Positions 15,460-24,575 of a stretch of DNA of 64,000 bases are shown here, piece after piece; within the stretch, counting starts at the first letter, position 1; each line of letters starts with the position of its first letter. Under the pieces are notes generated by a model. The model ran no database searches. It was not told the DNA's origin and was given only the letters and a program-made list of their open reading frames with translations. Position numbers and translations under genes: made by a program. The DNA is from JAWOFN01 sp046497505 [NCBI: bacterium] (GTDB taxonomy: Bacteria > Blakebacterota > Blakebacteria > Blakebacterales): contig JAWOFN010000112.1 in assembly GCA_046497505.1 (NCBI GenBank), positions 26,473-90,472 of the forward strand, given 5' to 3'.

Positions 15460-17889
15460 ATGCCCGAAGTGCCGGTCGCCCTCTCCTCCGACCGACTCTA
15501 CGCACGCTGCGACCCCTCCGACCTGCCTGCGGAGTCCACCGCGAACATCCCCCCCGATGTGGGGATCATCGGTCAGCCCCGGGCCGCCGACGCCATCGAG
15601 TTCGCACTGGGGGTCGATGCTGAGGGCTACAACCTCTACGTGGCCGGTCAGACCGGCACCGGACGGAACACCAGCGTCCGGATCGCGGTCAAGGACGCCG
15701 CAGTCGACCGACCCGTACCCGACGACTGGTGCTACGTACACAACTTCGAACAGGAGGACCGACCTCGCGCCATCCGTCTGCCTGCCGGACAGGCCTGCCA
15801 GCTGCAGGAGGACATGGAGGCCCTGATCGAAGAGCTGAAGGCCGAGATCCCGAAGGCCTTCGAGGGACGCGCCTACGAAGAACGAAGGGCACGGCTCCTC
15901 AAGGACCTCCAGGAACGGAGGGACAGCCTCCTGGAGGAGTTCAAGGAGGAGGCGGAGGAACGGGGCTTCACCGTCGAGCAGTCCGGAGGGGGGCTCCTCA
16001 CCCTCCCGATGAAGGACGGCAGGCCCATGTCCAGCCAGGACTGGGAGGAACTCAGCGAGGAGGAGAAGACGGACCTGGAGGAGCGGCAGGAGGACCTCCA
16101 GCAGGTGATGCGCGAGATCACCCGCCGGGTACGGGAGATGGAGAAGGAGGCCCGCAGCCGCCTCTCCGACCTGGAACGTGAGATCGCCATGCTGCCCGTC
16201 TCGGCGGCCGTCGACGAGCTCAAGGAGAAATACGCGGACCAGGAAGTGGTCCTGGAGTACCTGGAGGCCGTCAAGGAGGAGATCCTCGAGAACCTGGACG
16301 ATTTCAAGGAGGACAACGACCAGCAGGTGGCCATCCCCGGCCTGCGCATGAGCCGGGGCGGCGACAGGTTCGTCCGTTACCAGGTGAACGTCCTGGTAGA
16401 CAACAGCGGCACCGAGGGCGCTCCGGTCGTCTTCGAGACCAACCCCACCTACTACAACCTCATCGGCCGCCAGGAGTACCGTGCTCAGATGGGGGCCATG
16501 ACCACCGACTTCACCATGATCAAGGCAGGTGCCCTGCACCGGGCGAACGGCGGCTATCTGGTGGTCCAGGCACTGGATGTGCTCCGCAACCCGATGTCGT
16601 GGGAGGCCCTCAAGCGGGCCGTCAAGAACAGGGAGATCGTCCTCGAGGACCTGAACGAGCAGTACCGCCTTATCCAGACCCAGGGGCTCAAGCCCCAGCC
16701 CGTCCCGCTGGATACCAAGGTCATCCTGGTGGGATCCCCCTATCTCTACCATCTCCTCTACGCCTACGACGAGGATTTCAGGAAGATCTTCAAGGTGAAG
16801 GCCGACTTCGGACTCCTGATGGACCGGGAGGGGGATGCGATCGCCACGTACGCCGGCTTCATCAGCAGCAGGGTCCACGAGGAGGGGCTGAAGCACTTCG
16901 ACCGGTCGGCCATGGCCCGCGTGATCGAACACGGCCACCGCATGGTGTCGGATCAGACAAGGCTCTCCACCCGCTTCATCGACGTGGCGGATCTGCTGAG
17001 GGAAGCGGACTACTGGTCGCGGAAGGCGGGTGCGAGCAGGGTATCGGCCAAGCACGTGGACCGGGCCATCGACGAGAAGGTCCACCGCTCCAACAGGATC
17101 GAGGAGCGCCTCCGCGACCTCATCGCGGAAGGCACCATCCTGGTGGACACCGAGGACGCGGTGGAAGGGCAGATCAACGGGCTGGCCGTTCTCGACCTCG
17201 GGGATTATCAGTTCGGGAAACCGAGCCGGCTCACCGCCCGTGTCTACATGGGCCGGTCGGGGATCATCCAGATCGACCGGGATTCGAAACTCGCGGGCAA
17301 TATCCACAACAAGGGTGTGATGATCCTCCAGGGTTTCTTCGGGGAACGCTATGCCAGGAACGCCCCCATCGCGCTCTCAGCGAGCCTGACATTCGAACAG
17401 TTGTACGACGGCGTGGAAGGCGACTCCGCCTCTTCCACCGAGCTGTACGTCCTGCTCTCCGCCCTGGCACGCGTCCCCCTCCGCCAGGACCTGGGGGTGA
17501 CGGGGTCGGTGAACCAGCGGGGAGAGATCCAGGCCATCGGCGGAGTGAACGAGAAGGTGGAGGGTTGGTATCACACCTGCAAGATCGTGGGACTGAGCGG
17601 GAAGCAGGGTGTGCTGATCCCGGAATCCAACGTGCATAACCTCATGCTCAAACAAGAGATCCGGGACGCCGTGGATGAGGGGACGTTCCACATCTATCCC
17701 ATCAAGCACGTCGACCAGGGGATCGAACTCTTGACGGGCATCCCGGCGGGCGAACTGGATGAAGAGGGGTCCTACCCCGTCGGAACCATCAACTACCGAG
17801 TGCAGAAGAAGCTGGAAAACCTGGCCGAAGGACTCCGGAAGTCCTCGCCCGGGTCGGACGACAGCTTCGGCCTGCGCTCCAGCACCTGA
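15460..17889 (+). CDS. Lon-family ATP-dependent protease (LonB/AAA_32 type)
   Basis: 809 residues; AAGGAG lies just before the ATG. Order: N-terminal RecA/AAA part with a Walker-A-like loop GQTGTGRNTSVR (about residues 63-74), a long acidic coiled coil (about 110-280), the AAA_32 substrate region with HRANGGYLVVQALDVL and PVPLDTKVILVGSPYLYHLL, a lid, and a Lon protease domain with the Ser-Lys dyad Ser656 (EGDSASSTELYV) and Lys699 (GGVNEKVEGWY), 43 residues apart as in Lon. The P-loop Lys is replaced by Arg followed by Asn, as in other members of this Lon-like branch, so ATP use may differ from true Lon. No LON substrate N-domain. Confidence 0.9.
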   Translation: MPEVPVALSSDRLYARCDPSDLPAESTANIPPDVGIIGQPRAADAIEFALGVDAEGYNLYVAGQTGTGRNTSVRIAVKDAAVDRPVPDDWCYVHNFEQEDRPRAIRLPAGQACQLQEDMEALIEELKAEIPKAFEGRAYEERRARLLKDLQERRDSLLEEFKEEAEERGFTVEQSGGGLLTLPMKDGRPMSSQDWEELSEEEKTDLEERQEDLQQVMREITRRVREMEKEARSRLSDLEREIAMLPVSAAVDELKEKYADQEVVLEYLEAVKEEILENLDDFKEDNDQQVAIPGLRMSRGGDRFVRYQVNVLVDNSGTEGAPVVFETNPTYYNLIGRQEYRAQMGAMTTDFTMIKAGALHRANGGYLVVQALDVLRNPMSWEALKRAVKNREIVLEDLNEQYRLIQTQGLKPQPVPLDTKVILVGSPYLYHLLYAYDEDFRKIFKVKADFGLLMDREGDAIATYAGFISSRVHEEGLKHFDRSAMARVIEHGHRMVSDQTRLSTRFIDVADLLREADYWSRKAGASRVSAKHVDRAIDEKVHRSNRIEERLRDLIAEGTILVDTEDAVEGQINGLAVLDLGDYQFGKPSRLTARVYMGRSGIIQIDRDSKLAGNIHNKGVMILQGFFGERYARNAPIALSASLTFEQLYDGVEGDSASSTELYVLLSALARVPLRQDLGVTGSVNQRGEIQAIGGVNEKVEGWYHTCKIVGLSGKQGVLIPESNVHNLMLKQEIRDAVDEGTFHIYPIKHVDQGIELLTGIPAGELDEEGSYPVGTINYRVQKKLENLAEGLRKSSPGSDDSFGLRSST

Positions 17890-17913
17890 GCTGATATCAC
17901 AAGGAGCGGTAAG

Positions 17914-18969
17914 ATGGACTACTTCCGCGAGATCGCGAAGCGGAACCACCGGCAGGTGCTCTTCGGGAACGACCCGGAGTCCGGCCTCCAGACGATCATC
18001 GCCATCCACGACCTGACCCTGGGGCCCGCCCTCGGCGGGTGCCGGATGAAGACCTACCTCAGCACCTATGAGGCACTGGTCGACGCACTCCGGCTCTCCC
18101 GGGGGATGACCTACAAAGCCGCAGCCGCGGGTCTCGACCTGGGCGGCGGGAAATCCGTGATCATCGGTGACCCCGAGACGCAGAAGTCGGAGGACCTCCT
18201 GAGGGCCTTCGGCAGGATGGTGGACGGACTCAACGGGCAGTACATCACCGCGGAGGACGTGGGCACCACGGTACCCGACATGACCATCGTCCGGGAGGAG
18301 ACCGAGTACGTGACAGGACTCCCCGAGGACATGGGCGGGTCGGGCGATCCCAGCCCGGTCACAGCCCTGGGGGTCTTCCACGGGCTCCGTGCCGCCACCG
18401 AGGAGGTCTATGGCAGCGACGACCTCGACGGCAAGAGCGTGGCGGTCCAGGGTCTGGGCAAGGTCGGCTGGCACCTGGCGGAGCACTTGGTCGAGGCCGG
18501 TGCCGAACTGATCGTGGCCGACATCCGTGAGGACGTCGTGGAGAAGGCCCGGGAGGAACTCGGTGCCGAGGTCATGGCCCCCGACCGCATCCACGCCGCG
18601 GAGTGCGATATCTTCAGCCCCTGTGCCCTGGGCGCGGTGATCAACAACCAGAGCATCGAGGAGCTGAAGTGCCGGATCGTGGCTGGTGCCGCCAACAACC
18701 AGCTGGCGGACGAGAAGGTCCAGGGGCCGATGCTGAAGCTCCGGGACATCCTCTACGCGCCGGACTTCGTCATCAACGCCGGCGGGCTGATCAACGTCTC
18801 GGGGGAACTCGACCCCGACGGCTACGACCGCGAGAAGCAGCTTGCCGCGACCAAGCGCATCTATGATTCGATGAAGGAGTGCTTCGCGCTGGCCAAGGAG
18901 CGGAACGTCCCCACCGCCGAGGCCGCCATGATCATGGCGGAGGAGCGTATCGAAGCGGCGAAGAGGTAG
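17914..18969 (+). CDS. leucine (branched-chain amino acid) dehydrogenase
   Basis: 351 residues, the size of leucine/valine/phenylalanine dehydrogenases. It interconverts branched-chain L-amino acids and 2-oxo acids with NAD+ and ammonia. Signatures: GGCRMKTYLS, the catalytic Lys in AAGLDLGGGKSVI (about residue 80), the Asp/Glu segment ITAEDVGTTVPDM, and the dinucleotide fold VAVQGLGKVGWHLAEHLVEAGAELIVADI, whose terminal Asp indicates NAD+. AAGGAG precedes the ATG. It follows the Lon-family gene by 24 bases and likely shares its transcript; a strong hairpin follows. Confidence 0.94.
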   Translation: MDYFREIAKRNHRQVLFGNDPESGLQTIIAIHDLTLGPALGGCRMKTYLSTYEALVDALRLSRGMTYKAAAAGLDLGGGKSVIIGDPETQKSEDLLRAFGRMVDGLNGQYITAEDVGTTVPDMTIVREETEYVTGLPEDMGGSGDPSPVTALGVFHGLRAATEEVYGSDDLDGKSVAVQGLGKVGWHLAEHLVEAGAELIVADIREDVVEKAREELGAEVMAPDRIHAAECDIFSPCALGAVINNQSIEELKCRIVAGAANNQLADEKVQGPMLKLRDILYAPDFVINAGGLINVSGELDPDGYDREKQLAATKRIYDSMKECFALAKERNVPTAEAAMIMAEERIEAAKR

Positions 18970-19011
18970 GGGAGAGCTCCCTCCTCGAGCGGGGAGGGGA
19001 TGTCACGCCCC

Positions 19012-19048
19012 GGAGAGGCCCGCCCGGCGGCGCCGGGCGGGCCTCTCC
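19012..19048. terminator. perfect 17-bp stem between convergent genes
   Basis: Arms 19012-19028 and 19032-19048 are exact reverse complements (GGAGAGGCCCGCCCGGC on the left) with the three-base loop GGC. It sits between the leucine dehydrogenase stop and the stop of the converging racemase gene, so it can serve both strands. It lacks a T-tract. Confidence 0.75.
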
Positions 19049-19051
19049 ATG

Positions 19052-19774
19052 TCAGGAATAGGGCCCTTCTCGGAGCCGCGGGTAGGCTTCCCGGAGCGTC
19101 GCCTCCACCAGGATCTCGGTGGAATCGAAACGGCGCGTCCCCCCCTCCTCCCCCTCCGGTCCGAACAGCAGGGGGAGTTCCGTGCAGCCCAGGATGACCC
19201 CTTCGGCACCCCGGGCCTTCAGGTGCCCGACCACGGCCAGGATCTGTGCTCTCAGCCTGTCCGCTTCGCCCCCCCCATGTTCCTTGATCTCGTAGATCGC
19301 CTGGTGGATCGCCTCCTGGTCCTCTTCCGAGGGCTCGATCAGACCGATGTCCCCGGCGGCTCGGGCATAGACCCCGGTCCTGACCGTACCCGTGGTGGCC
19401 AGCAGGCCCACCTGTCCCAGACCCTCCTGCTCGATCCGGGCGAACACCTCCTCGATCATGTCGAGCATGGGGACGTGTATGCGCGGGATGAGGTCGTCGT
19501 AGAAGTAGTGAGCGGAGTTGCACGGCATGACCAGGAGTTCGGCACCCATCTCCTCGAGGAGCTGGGCAGAGGAGGCGATGGCTTCCAGGGCCTTCTCCGG
19601 TTCCCCCGCGAGGATCGACCCGGTCCGATCCGGTATCTTGGCGTTGCTGTCGATGATCACCCGGAGATGCTCCTGGTCCCTGCGGGCGGGGGTCCGGGTG
19701 ATGAGCCGCATATAGAAGTAGGAGGTCGCCTCGGGACCCATCCCCCCTATCACACCGACGACTTTCTCTGACAC
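19052..19774 (-). CDS. aspartate/glutamate racemase family protein
   Basis: 240 residues. PLP-independent two-cysteine racemase: the first Cys is in VMPCNSAHYFYDDL (about residue 85) and the second in VILGCTELPLLF (about 200). The N-terminus VVGVIGGMGPEATSYFYMRL is diagnostic for the aspartate racemase branch. It supplies D-aspartate (or D-glutamate) for peptidoglycan or other D-amino-acid polymers; a link to the pgs cluster cannot be shown from sequence. Single gene, converging on leucine dehydrogenase. Confidence 0.92.
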   Translation of the reverse strand: MSEKVVGVIGGMGPEATSYFYMRLITRTPARRDQEHLRVIIDSNAKIPDRTGSILAGEPEKALEAIASSAQLLEEMGAELLVMPCNSAHYFYDDLIPRIHVPMLDMIEEVFARIEQEGLGQVGLLATTGTVRTGVYARAAGDIGLIEPSEEDQEAIHQAIYEIKEHGGGEADRLRAQILAVVGHLKARGAEGVILGCTELPLLFGPEGEEGGTRRFDSTEILVEATLREAYPRLREGPYS

Positions 19775-19888
19775 GGCATCTTCCCCTGTTGGGTCGGAAC
19801 GGGCCCAAGGTAGCGGCGGGGCACCCTGCAGTCAACGTACCTGCGCCTTCCGGGTCGAGAATAGCCTGTTCGCGCGCTCCGTACAGCC

Positions 19889-19894
19889 TATAGT
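19889..19894 (+). promoter_or_regulatory. -10-like hexamer nine bases before antiporter start
   Basis: TATAGT at 19889-19894 is nine bases from the ATG at 19904 and no Shine-Dalgarno sequence is present, so the first antiporter gene may be read from a leaderless mRNA. No clear -35 hexamer. Confidence 0.35.
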
Positions 19895-19903
19895 TAAGAG
19901 CAT

Positions 19904-22201
19904 ATGAATATTTCCGTTCTCAACCTGTTGCTCGTGCTGGCCGCAGCCTGGGGCGGCGGCCTCGCCGTCCGGAGGCTCGGGCTCCCGTCCATCGTCGGAG
20001 AACTCCTGGCCGGGATCATCTTCGGCCCCCCCATCCTGGGTCTGATCCAGCCCTCTCCCGCATTGATGGTGCTGGCTGAGGTCGGCGTCATCCTCCTCCT
20101 CCTCTACGTCGGGATGGAGATCGATCCGAAGGAGCTGAAGAAGGCCTCCTGGGGAGGTCTCCTGGTTGCGATCGGCAGCTTCCTGCTCCCGTTCGCACTG
20201 GGGTTCCTCGTCATCCGCTTCTTCGGCGGCACACTCCTGGCCGCGACCCTCTCCGGCATCCTCCTGGGCGTGACCTCGCTCACCACCAACAGCCGCATCC
20301 TTCTGGACCTCCAGCTCCTGGATACCAGGATCGCCCACACCCTCCTGGCCGGTGCGCTGGTGGCCGAGATCCTCGGGCTGGTCGCCTTCGCATCGCTGCT
20401 CGGGGTCATCGAGGTCGGTTCCGCCGACTTCGGCCTGCTCCTGGAAGAGATCGGCCTCGCTCTGATCTTCCTCAGCTTCACCGCCATCGTGGGGCACTAC
20501 CTGCTGCCGCCCGCGGCCGCCTGGCTGGTCCGGACCGTCCGGGTCAGTTCCGGCATGCTGTTCCTGCTCATCCTCGCCGTCGGGTTCCTCTTCGCGGAAC
20601 TCGCGGAGCTCGCCGGACTGCACGCGATCCTCGGCGCGTTCATGATCGGTCTGTTCCTGCGGGATGTGATCCCCGACCGGAGTATGAACCGGGAGGTGAT
20701 CGGACTGGTCGAGGACATCTCCCTCGGCTTCATGGCCCCGATCTTCTTCGTGGTCGCCGGATTCCAGGTGACGCTCGGTGCCTTCGCGATGCATCTCCCC
20801 CTGCTCGCCGTGGTGGTCGTTGTGGCCATCGCCAGCAAGGTCGTGGGCTCGGCGGTGGCGTATCTCCCCACCGGACACGGACTGATGGAAGGCCTGGCCG
20901 TGGGGGCCGGGATGTCGAGCCACGGTGCGGTGGAGATCATCATCGCGGGGATCGGCCTCGAGTCCGAGATCATCGGCCCCGACCTCTTCTCCGTCCTGGT
21001 CATCATGACCATCGTCTCCACCATCACCGCCCCCATGATGCTGAAACATCTGACCAACCGGATGAAGAACAGCGGCACTCTGGTACGATCGGACCGGCGG
21101 AGGGGCGTGCTCATCGTCGGCGCGGGCCCGACCGCATGCCTGGTGGCCGGTGAACTCTCCCGGTGGACGGAGGTCACACTGCTCGACAGCAGTCCCTCCC
21201 ACTGTGAGACCGCACGCCGACTGGGGCTCGAGGTGGAGCACGGCAACGCGCTGAAGGAGGATGTCCTCGAACAGGCAGGTGCGGAGGATATCCGGACCCT
21301 GGTCGCCCTGACCTCCAACGCCGAAGTGAACGTCCTGGCAGCCCGGCTCGCCAGGGAGGTCTTCCTCGTCCCCGAGGTCCATGTGACCTTCATGCACGGC
21401 GAGAAGGGGGCCCATGCAGGTCTGATCGAACCGATCGAGGCCACCACCCTCTTCGCCGGACCCGCCGATATCAGCGGATGGGACCGGAAGATCGCCCTCG
21501 GACACTGCAGGATCTCCACCAGGGAGGTGACCGAACCGGCAGATGCCGCGGAGTTCCTCGATTCCCTCGGTTCCACGGACCGGACCCTGCCCATCATCAT
21601 CCTGCGGGGGGACGGCCTGGCGGGGATGTTCCATGCAGGGTGCACGCTCCAGGAGGGCGACCGGGTCGTCATGCTGGAGCAGGAGCAGTCCCCGGTTCAG
21701 GACGAGTTCGATGAACTCGTGCGGGAAGCCGACCTGCTGGATATCGAAGAACCCGTCGGGATGGAAGAACTCTTCCGACGGGTGGCCGGGGTGCTCGAAG
21801 CCCGCACGGGGATCGATGCTTCGGAGATCTCCGGGCTGCTCATCGAGCGGGAGCGTATGGGCAGCACGGTGGTCGGACCCGATCTCGCGGTCCCCCACAT
21901 CCTGCTGGACGACATGGAGGGAGTCCGGCTCGTCGTGGTCCGGTGCAGGCGGGGCGTCCGGTTCCCGGACATGGACGTGAACGTCCACACGGTCTTCGTC
22001 CTGGCCAGCGGGTCGGTGGACCGTACCCTCCACCTGAGGATCCTCTCCGCGGTGGCTCAGACCATCCAGGACCCCGGGTTCGAGGACCGATGGCTCTCCG
22101 CCCCGGGAGAGGCGCAGCTCCGCGATATCATCCGGTACGCGGAGCGGAGGCGCATCCCTTTCGCGGGCCAGAGCCAAGGGGCCCATAATCGCTTGCCCTG
22201 A
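19904..22201 (+). CDS. CPA2 cation/H+ antiporter fused to TrkA-N and PTS EIIA-like domains
   Basis: 765 residues in three parts. Residues 1-390 form a KefB/Na+-H+ exchanger-type membrane domain of about 12 helices (GELLAGIIFGPPILGL, VGVILLLLYVGMEID, FFVVAGFQVTLG). Residues about 400-520 are a TrkA-N nucleotide-binding fold (VLIVGAGPTACLVAGELS, ALTSNAEVNVLAARLA) with a RCK-C-like part to about 590. Residues about 610-755 are an EIIA-type-2 domain with the phospho-acceptor context STVVGPDLAVPHILL, His665. The C-terminal domain could let a nitrogen/PTS phosphorelay gate ion flux. A paralogue follows at 22294. Confidence 0.9.
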   Translation: MNISVLNLLLVLAAAWGGGLAVRRLGLPSIVGELLAGIIFGPPILGLIQPSPALMVLAEVGVILLLLYVGMEIDPKELKKASWGGLLVAIGSFLLPFALGFLVIRFFGGTLLAATLSGILLGVTSLTTNSRILLDLQLLDTRIAHTLLAGALVAEILGLVAFASLLGVIEVGSADFGLLLEEIGLALIFLSFTAIVGHYLLPPAAAWLVRTVRVSSGMLFLLILAVGFLFAELAELAGLHAILGAFMIGLFLRDVIPDRSMNREVIGLVEDISLGFMAPIFFVVAGFQVTLGAFAMHLPLLAVVVVVAIASKVVGSAVAYLPTGHGLMEGLAVGAGMSSHGAVEIIIAGIGLESEIIGPDLFSVLVIMTIVSTITAPMMLKHLTNRMKNSGTLVRSDRRRGVLIVGAGPTACLVAGELSRWTEVTLLDSSPSHCETARRLGLEVEHGNALKEDVLEQAGAEDIRTLVALTSNAEVNVLAARLAREVFLVPEVHVTFMHGEKGAHAGLIEPIEATTLFAGPADISGWDRKIALGHCRISTREVTEPADAAEFLDSLGSTDRTLPIIILRGDGLAGMFHAGCTLQEGDRVVMLEQEQSPVQDEFDELVREADLLDIEEPVGMEELFRRVAGVLEARTGIDASEISGLLIERERMGSTVVGPDLAVPHILLDDMEGVRLVVVRCRRGVRFPDMDVNVHTVFVLASGSVDRTLHLRILSAVAQTIQDPGFEDRWLSAPGEAQLRDIIRYAERRRIPFAGQSQGAHNRLP

Positions 22202-22293
22202 ACTCTCTCATTGACCAGAATGCCCACCGGCAGCACCCTCGTAGCGACCGGTGCACACCCCCTCATCCCAGGGCACCAAGACGAAGGAAGTAG

Positions 22294-24561
22294 ATGGAGC
22301 TGCATCTTCTGAACCTGCTGTTCGTGCTCCTGGCTGCCTGGGCTGCGGGGACCGTCGCGGAGAGGCTGGGGTATCCCACGATCCTGGGTGAGCTGCTGGC
22401 CGGGATCCTCCTCGGCCCTCCCCTCCTGGGGCTCCTCCACGGACAGGAGGCGCTGAACGTGCTGGCGGAGGTCGGGGTCCTCCTGATGATGATGTACATC
22501 GGGATGGAGATCGACCCGAAGGAGCTCGGCAAGGCGTCCTGGGCGGGGTTCCTGGCAGCGATCGGGGGCTTCATCACCCCGTTCGTCGCCGGATACTTCG
22601 TGGTCGTGGCCTTCGGCGGCTCCACCATGGCAGGCATCTTCGTCGGGATCGCGGGGGGTGTGACCTCCCTGGCGACCAAATCCCGCATCCTGGTGGACCT
22701 GAAGCTCCTGGACACCCGCATCGCCCATGTCCTCATGGCCGGTGCCCTGGTCTCCGACACCCTCTCCCTGCTGGTTTTCGCGGGGGTGGTCGGGATCGCA
22801 GGGGCCGGTTCGGTCAGCGCGCTGGGACCGGCGGCCGTGGCCGGGAAAGCGGCCGCATTCTTCCTCGCCGGAGGTCTGGCCGGCTACTATCTGCTCCCCT
22901 ACCTCGGCAGGCTGCTGGACGACGCCGGCATCAGGAACCGAACCGTGCTGTTCACCCTGATGCTGCTGATCGCCCTCCTGTATGCGGAACTCGCGGAACT
23001 CGCCGGTCTCCACGCGATCCTGGGGACCTTCATCGCGGGCCTGTTCCTGCGTGACGCCATACCCGACCGGAAGCTCTCGAAGAGGCTCACATCCACCGTA
23101 TACGACGTCTCGATCGGGTTCCTGGCCCCCATCTTCTTCGTGATCACCGGGTTCGAGGTCTCCTTCTCGGTGTTCGGTGCCGACCTCGCCCTGCTGATAT
23201 CGGTGGTGGCCGTCGCGACGCTCGGGAAGGTCCTGGGAACGGCCCTCTTCTATATGCCGACCGGACACGGCTGGCGGGAAGGGGTGACGATCGGTGCAGG
23301 GATGAACGGACGCGGGGCTGTTGAGATCATCATCGCGGGGATCGGCCTCCAGCAGGGCATGATCTCCCAGGAGATCTTCTCCATCCTCATCTTCATGGCC
23401 ATCTTCACCACCGCCACCCTACCCGTCCTCCTCAAATGGGGCACCGATTGGCTGGACCGACGCGGAGAACTCGTCCGCGCATCGGAGGATCGGACCGGTC
23501 ACGTCATCGTGGGCGGCGGGGCGGCCACACGGCTCGTGGCCGGTTTCCTCTCGGACGAGGGACCCCTGACCATCATCGACAGCAACCAGTACCGCTGCGA
23601 GATGGCCAAGCGTGAAGGATACGAGACACTGTGCGGCAATGCCCTGCGTGAGGAGGTGCTGAGCGAGGCGGGGGCTGCCGAAGCGCGCACGTTCGTCTCC
23701 ATGACCAGCAACGCCGAGGTGAACGTGCTCGCCGCACAGCTGGCGAGAGAGGTCTTCCTGGTCCCCTCCATCCATGTCGCCATGGCGGCGGCGGACCGGG
23801 GTGCCCACGAGGAGATGATCGAACCCCTGGAAGCGAACACACTCTTCGCGGCTCCCGCCAACATCGGGAGGTGGGACCGGGTCGTGGATCAGCGGTCCTA
23901 TCGCATCCGCAGGATGCAGGTACCGGAGGACGCGGCGGAGGGGGCGGAGGAACTCCGCTCCTCGTACTGGACATCCGAGGACTGCCGCCTGCCCCTCCTG
24001 GTCGAATCGGACCAGGGCAGGAGACTGTTCCACGATGCCGTCGAGATATCTCCCGGGGATACGGTGATCCTGCTGGAGTCCCTCGAAGAGGGACATCAGG
24101 GGGATGACTTCGACAGGCTGGTCGAAGAGAGCCGGATACTGGACATCCCCGAGAGCATCGACATGGAGACCTTCTTCGAGATCGCCTCGGAAATGATCGC
24201 CGACGAGGTCGATGTGGGCAAGGAGGTCCTCAAGCACCAGCTCCTCCTCCGGGAGGAGGAGGGCAGCACCGTCCTGGGCTCTGACCTCGCCGTACCCCAT
24301 GTCCTCCTCCCAGCCGGGAAGGGGTTCCACATGGTCGTCGCCCGCTGCCGCATGGGAGTGCACTTCCCGGACATGGATGTCCGGGTCCACGCGGTGTTCG
24401 TGCTGGCCGGCGGTCACGATGAGCGGACGACCCATCTTCGCGCGCTCTCCGCCATCTCGCAGATCGTACAGAACGACCGGTTCATGGACCGGTGGATCGA
24501 CGCGGCGGATCCGGAGGATATCCGGTCTCTCGTACTCAACGCCGACCGGAGGCGCTTCTGA
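22294..24561 (+). CDS. second CPA2 antiporter-TrkA-EIIA fusion (tandem paralogue)
   Basis: 755 residues with the same three-part plan as its neighbour: membrane exchanger (1-390; GELLAGILLGPPLLGLLHG, MMMYIGMEIDPKELGKASW), TrkA-N (VIVGGGAATRLVAGFLS, TSNAEVNVLAAQLAREVFLV) and EIIA-like C-terminus (EEGSTVLGSDLAVPHVLL, His669). GAAGGAAG precedes its ATG, unlike the first copy. The pair arose by tandem duplication but has diverged throughout. Two subunits may form a heterodimer. Ends 14 bases before a converging gene. Confidence 0.9.
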   Translation: MELHLLNLLFVLLAAWAAGTVAERLGYPTILGELLAGILLGPPLLGLLHGQEALNVLAEVGVLLMMMYIGMEIDPKELGKASWAGFLAAIGGFITPFVAGYFVVVAFGGSTMAGIFVGIAGGVTSLATKSRILVDLKLLDTRIAHVLMAGALVSDTLSLLVFAGVVGIAGAGSVSALGPAAVAGKAAAFFLAGGLAGYYLLPYLGRLLDDAGIRNRTVLFTLMLLIALLYAELAELAGLHAILGTFIAGLFLRDAIPDRKLSKRLTSTVYDVSIGFLAPIFFVITGFEVSFSVFGADLALLISVVAVATLGKVLGTALFYMPTGHGWREGVTIGAGMNGRGAVEIIIAGIGLQQGMISQEIFSILIFMAIFTTATLPVLLKWGTDWLDRRGELVRASEDRTGHVIVGGGAATRLVAGFLSDEGPLTIIDSNQYRCEMAKREGYETLCGNALREEVLSEAGAAEARTFVSMTSNAEVNVLAAQLAREVFLVPSIHVAMAAADRGAHEEMIEPLEANTLFAAPANIGRWDRVVDQRSYRIRRMQVPEDAAEGAEELRSSYWTSEDCRLPLLVESDQGRRLFHDAVEISPGDTVILLESLEEGHQGDDFDRLVEESRILDIPESIDMETFFEIASEMIADEVDVGKEVLKHQLLLREEEGSTVLGSDLAVPHVLLPAGKGFHMVVARCRMGVHFPDMDVRVHAVFVLAGGHDERTTHLRALSAISQIVQNDRFMDRWIDAADPEDIRSLVLNADRRRF

Positions 24562-24575
24562 CCGGGGGATGACGA

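Noticed and set aside
19832-22186. 784-codon minus-strand frame opposite the first antiporter
   Set aside because: Asp/Gly/Glu-rich shadow of a strongly conserved antiporter on the plus strand.
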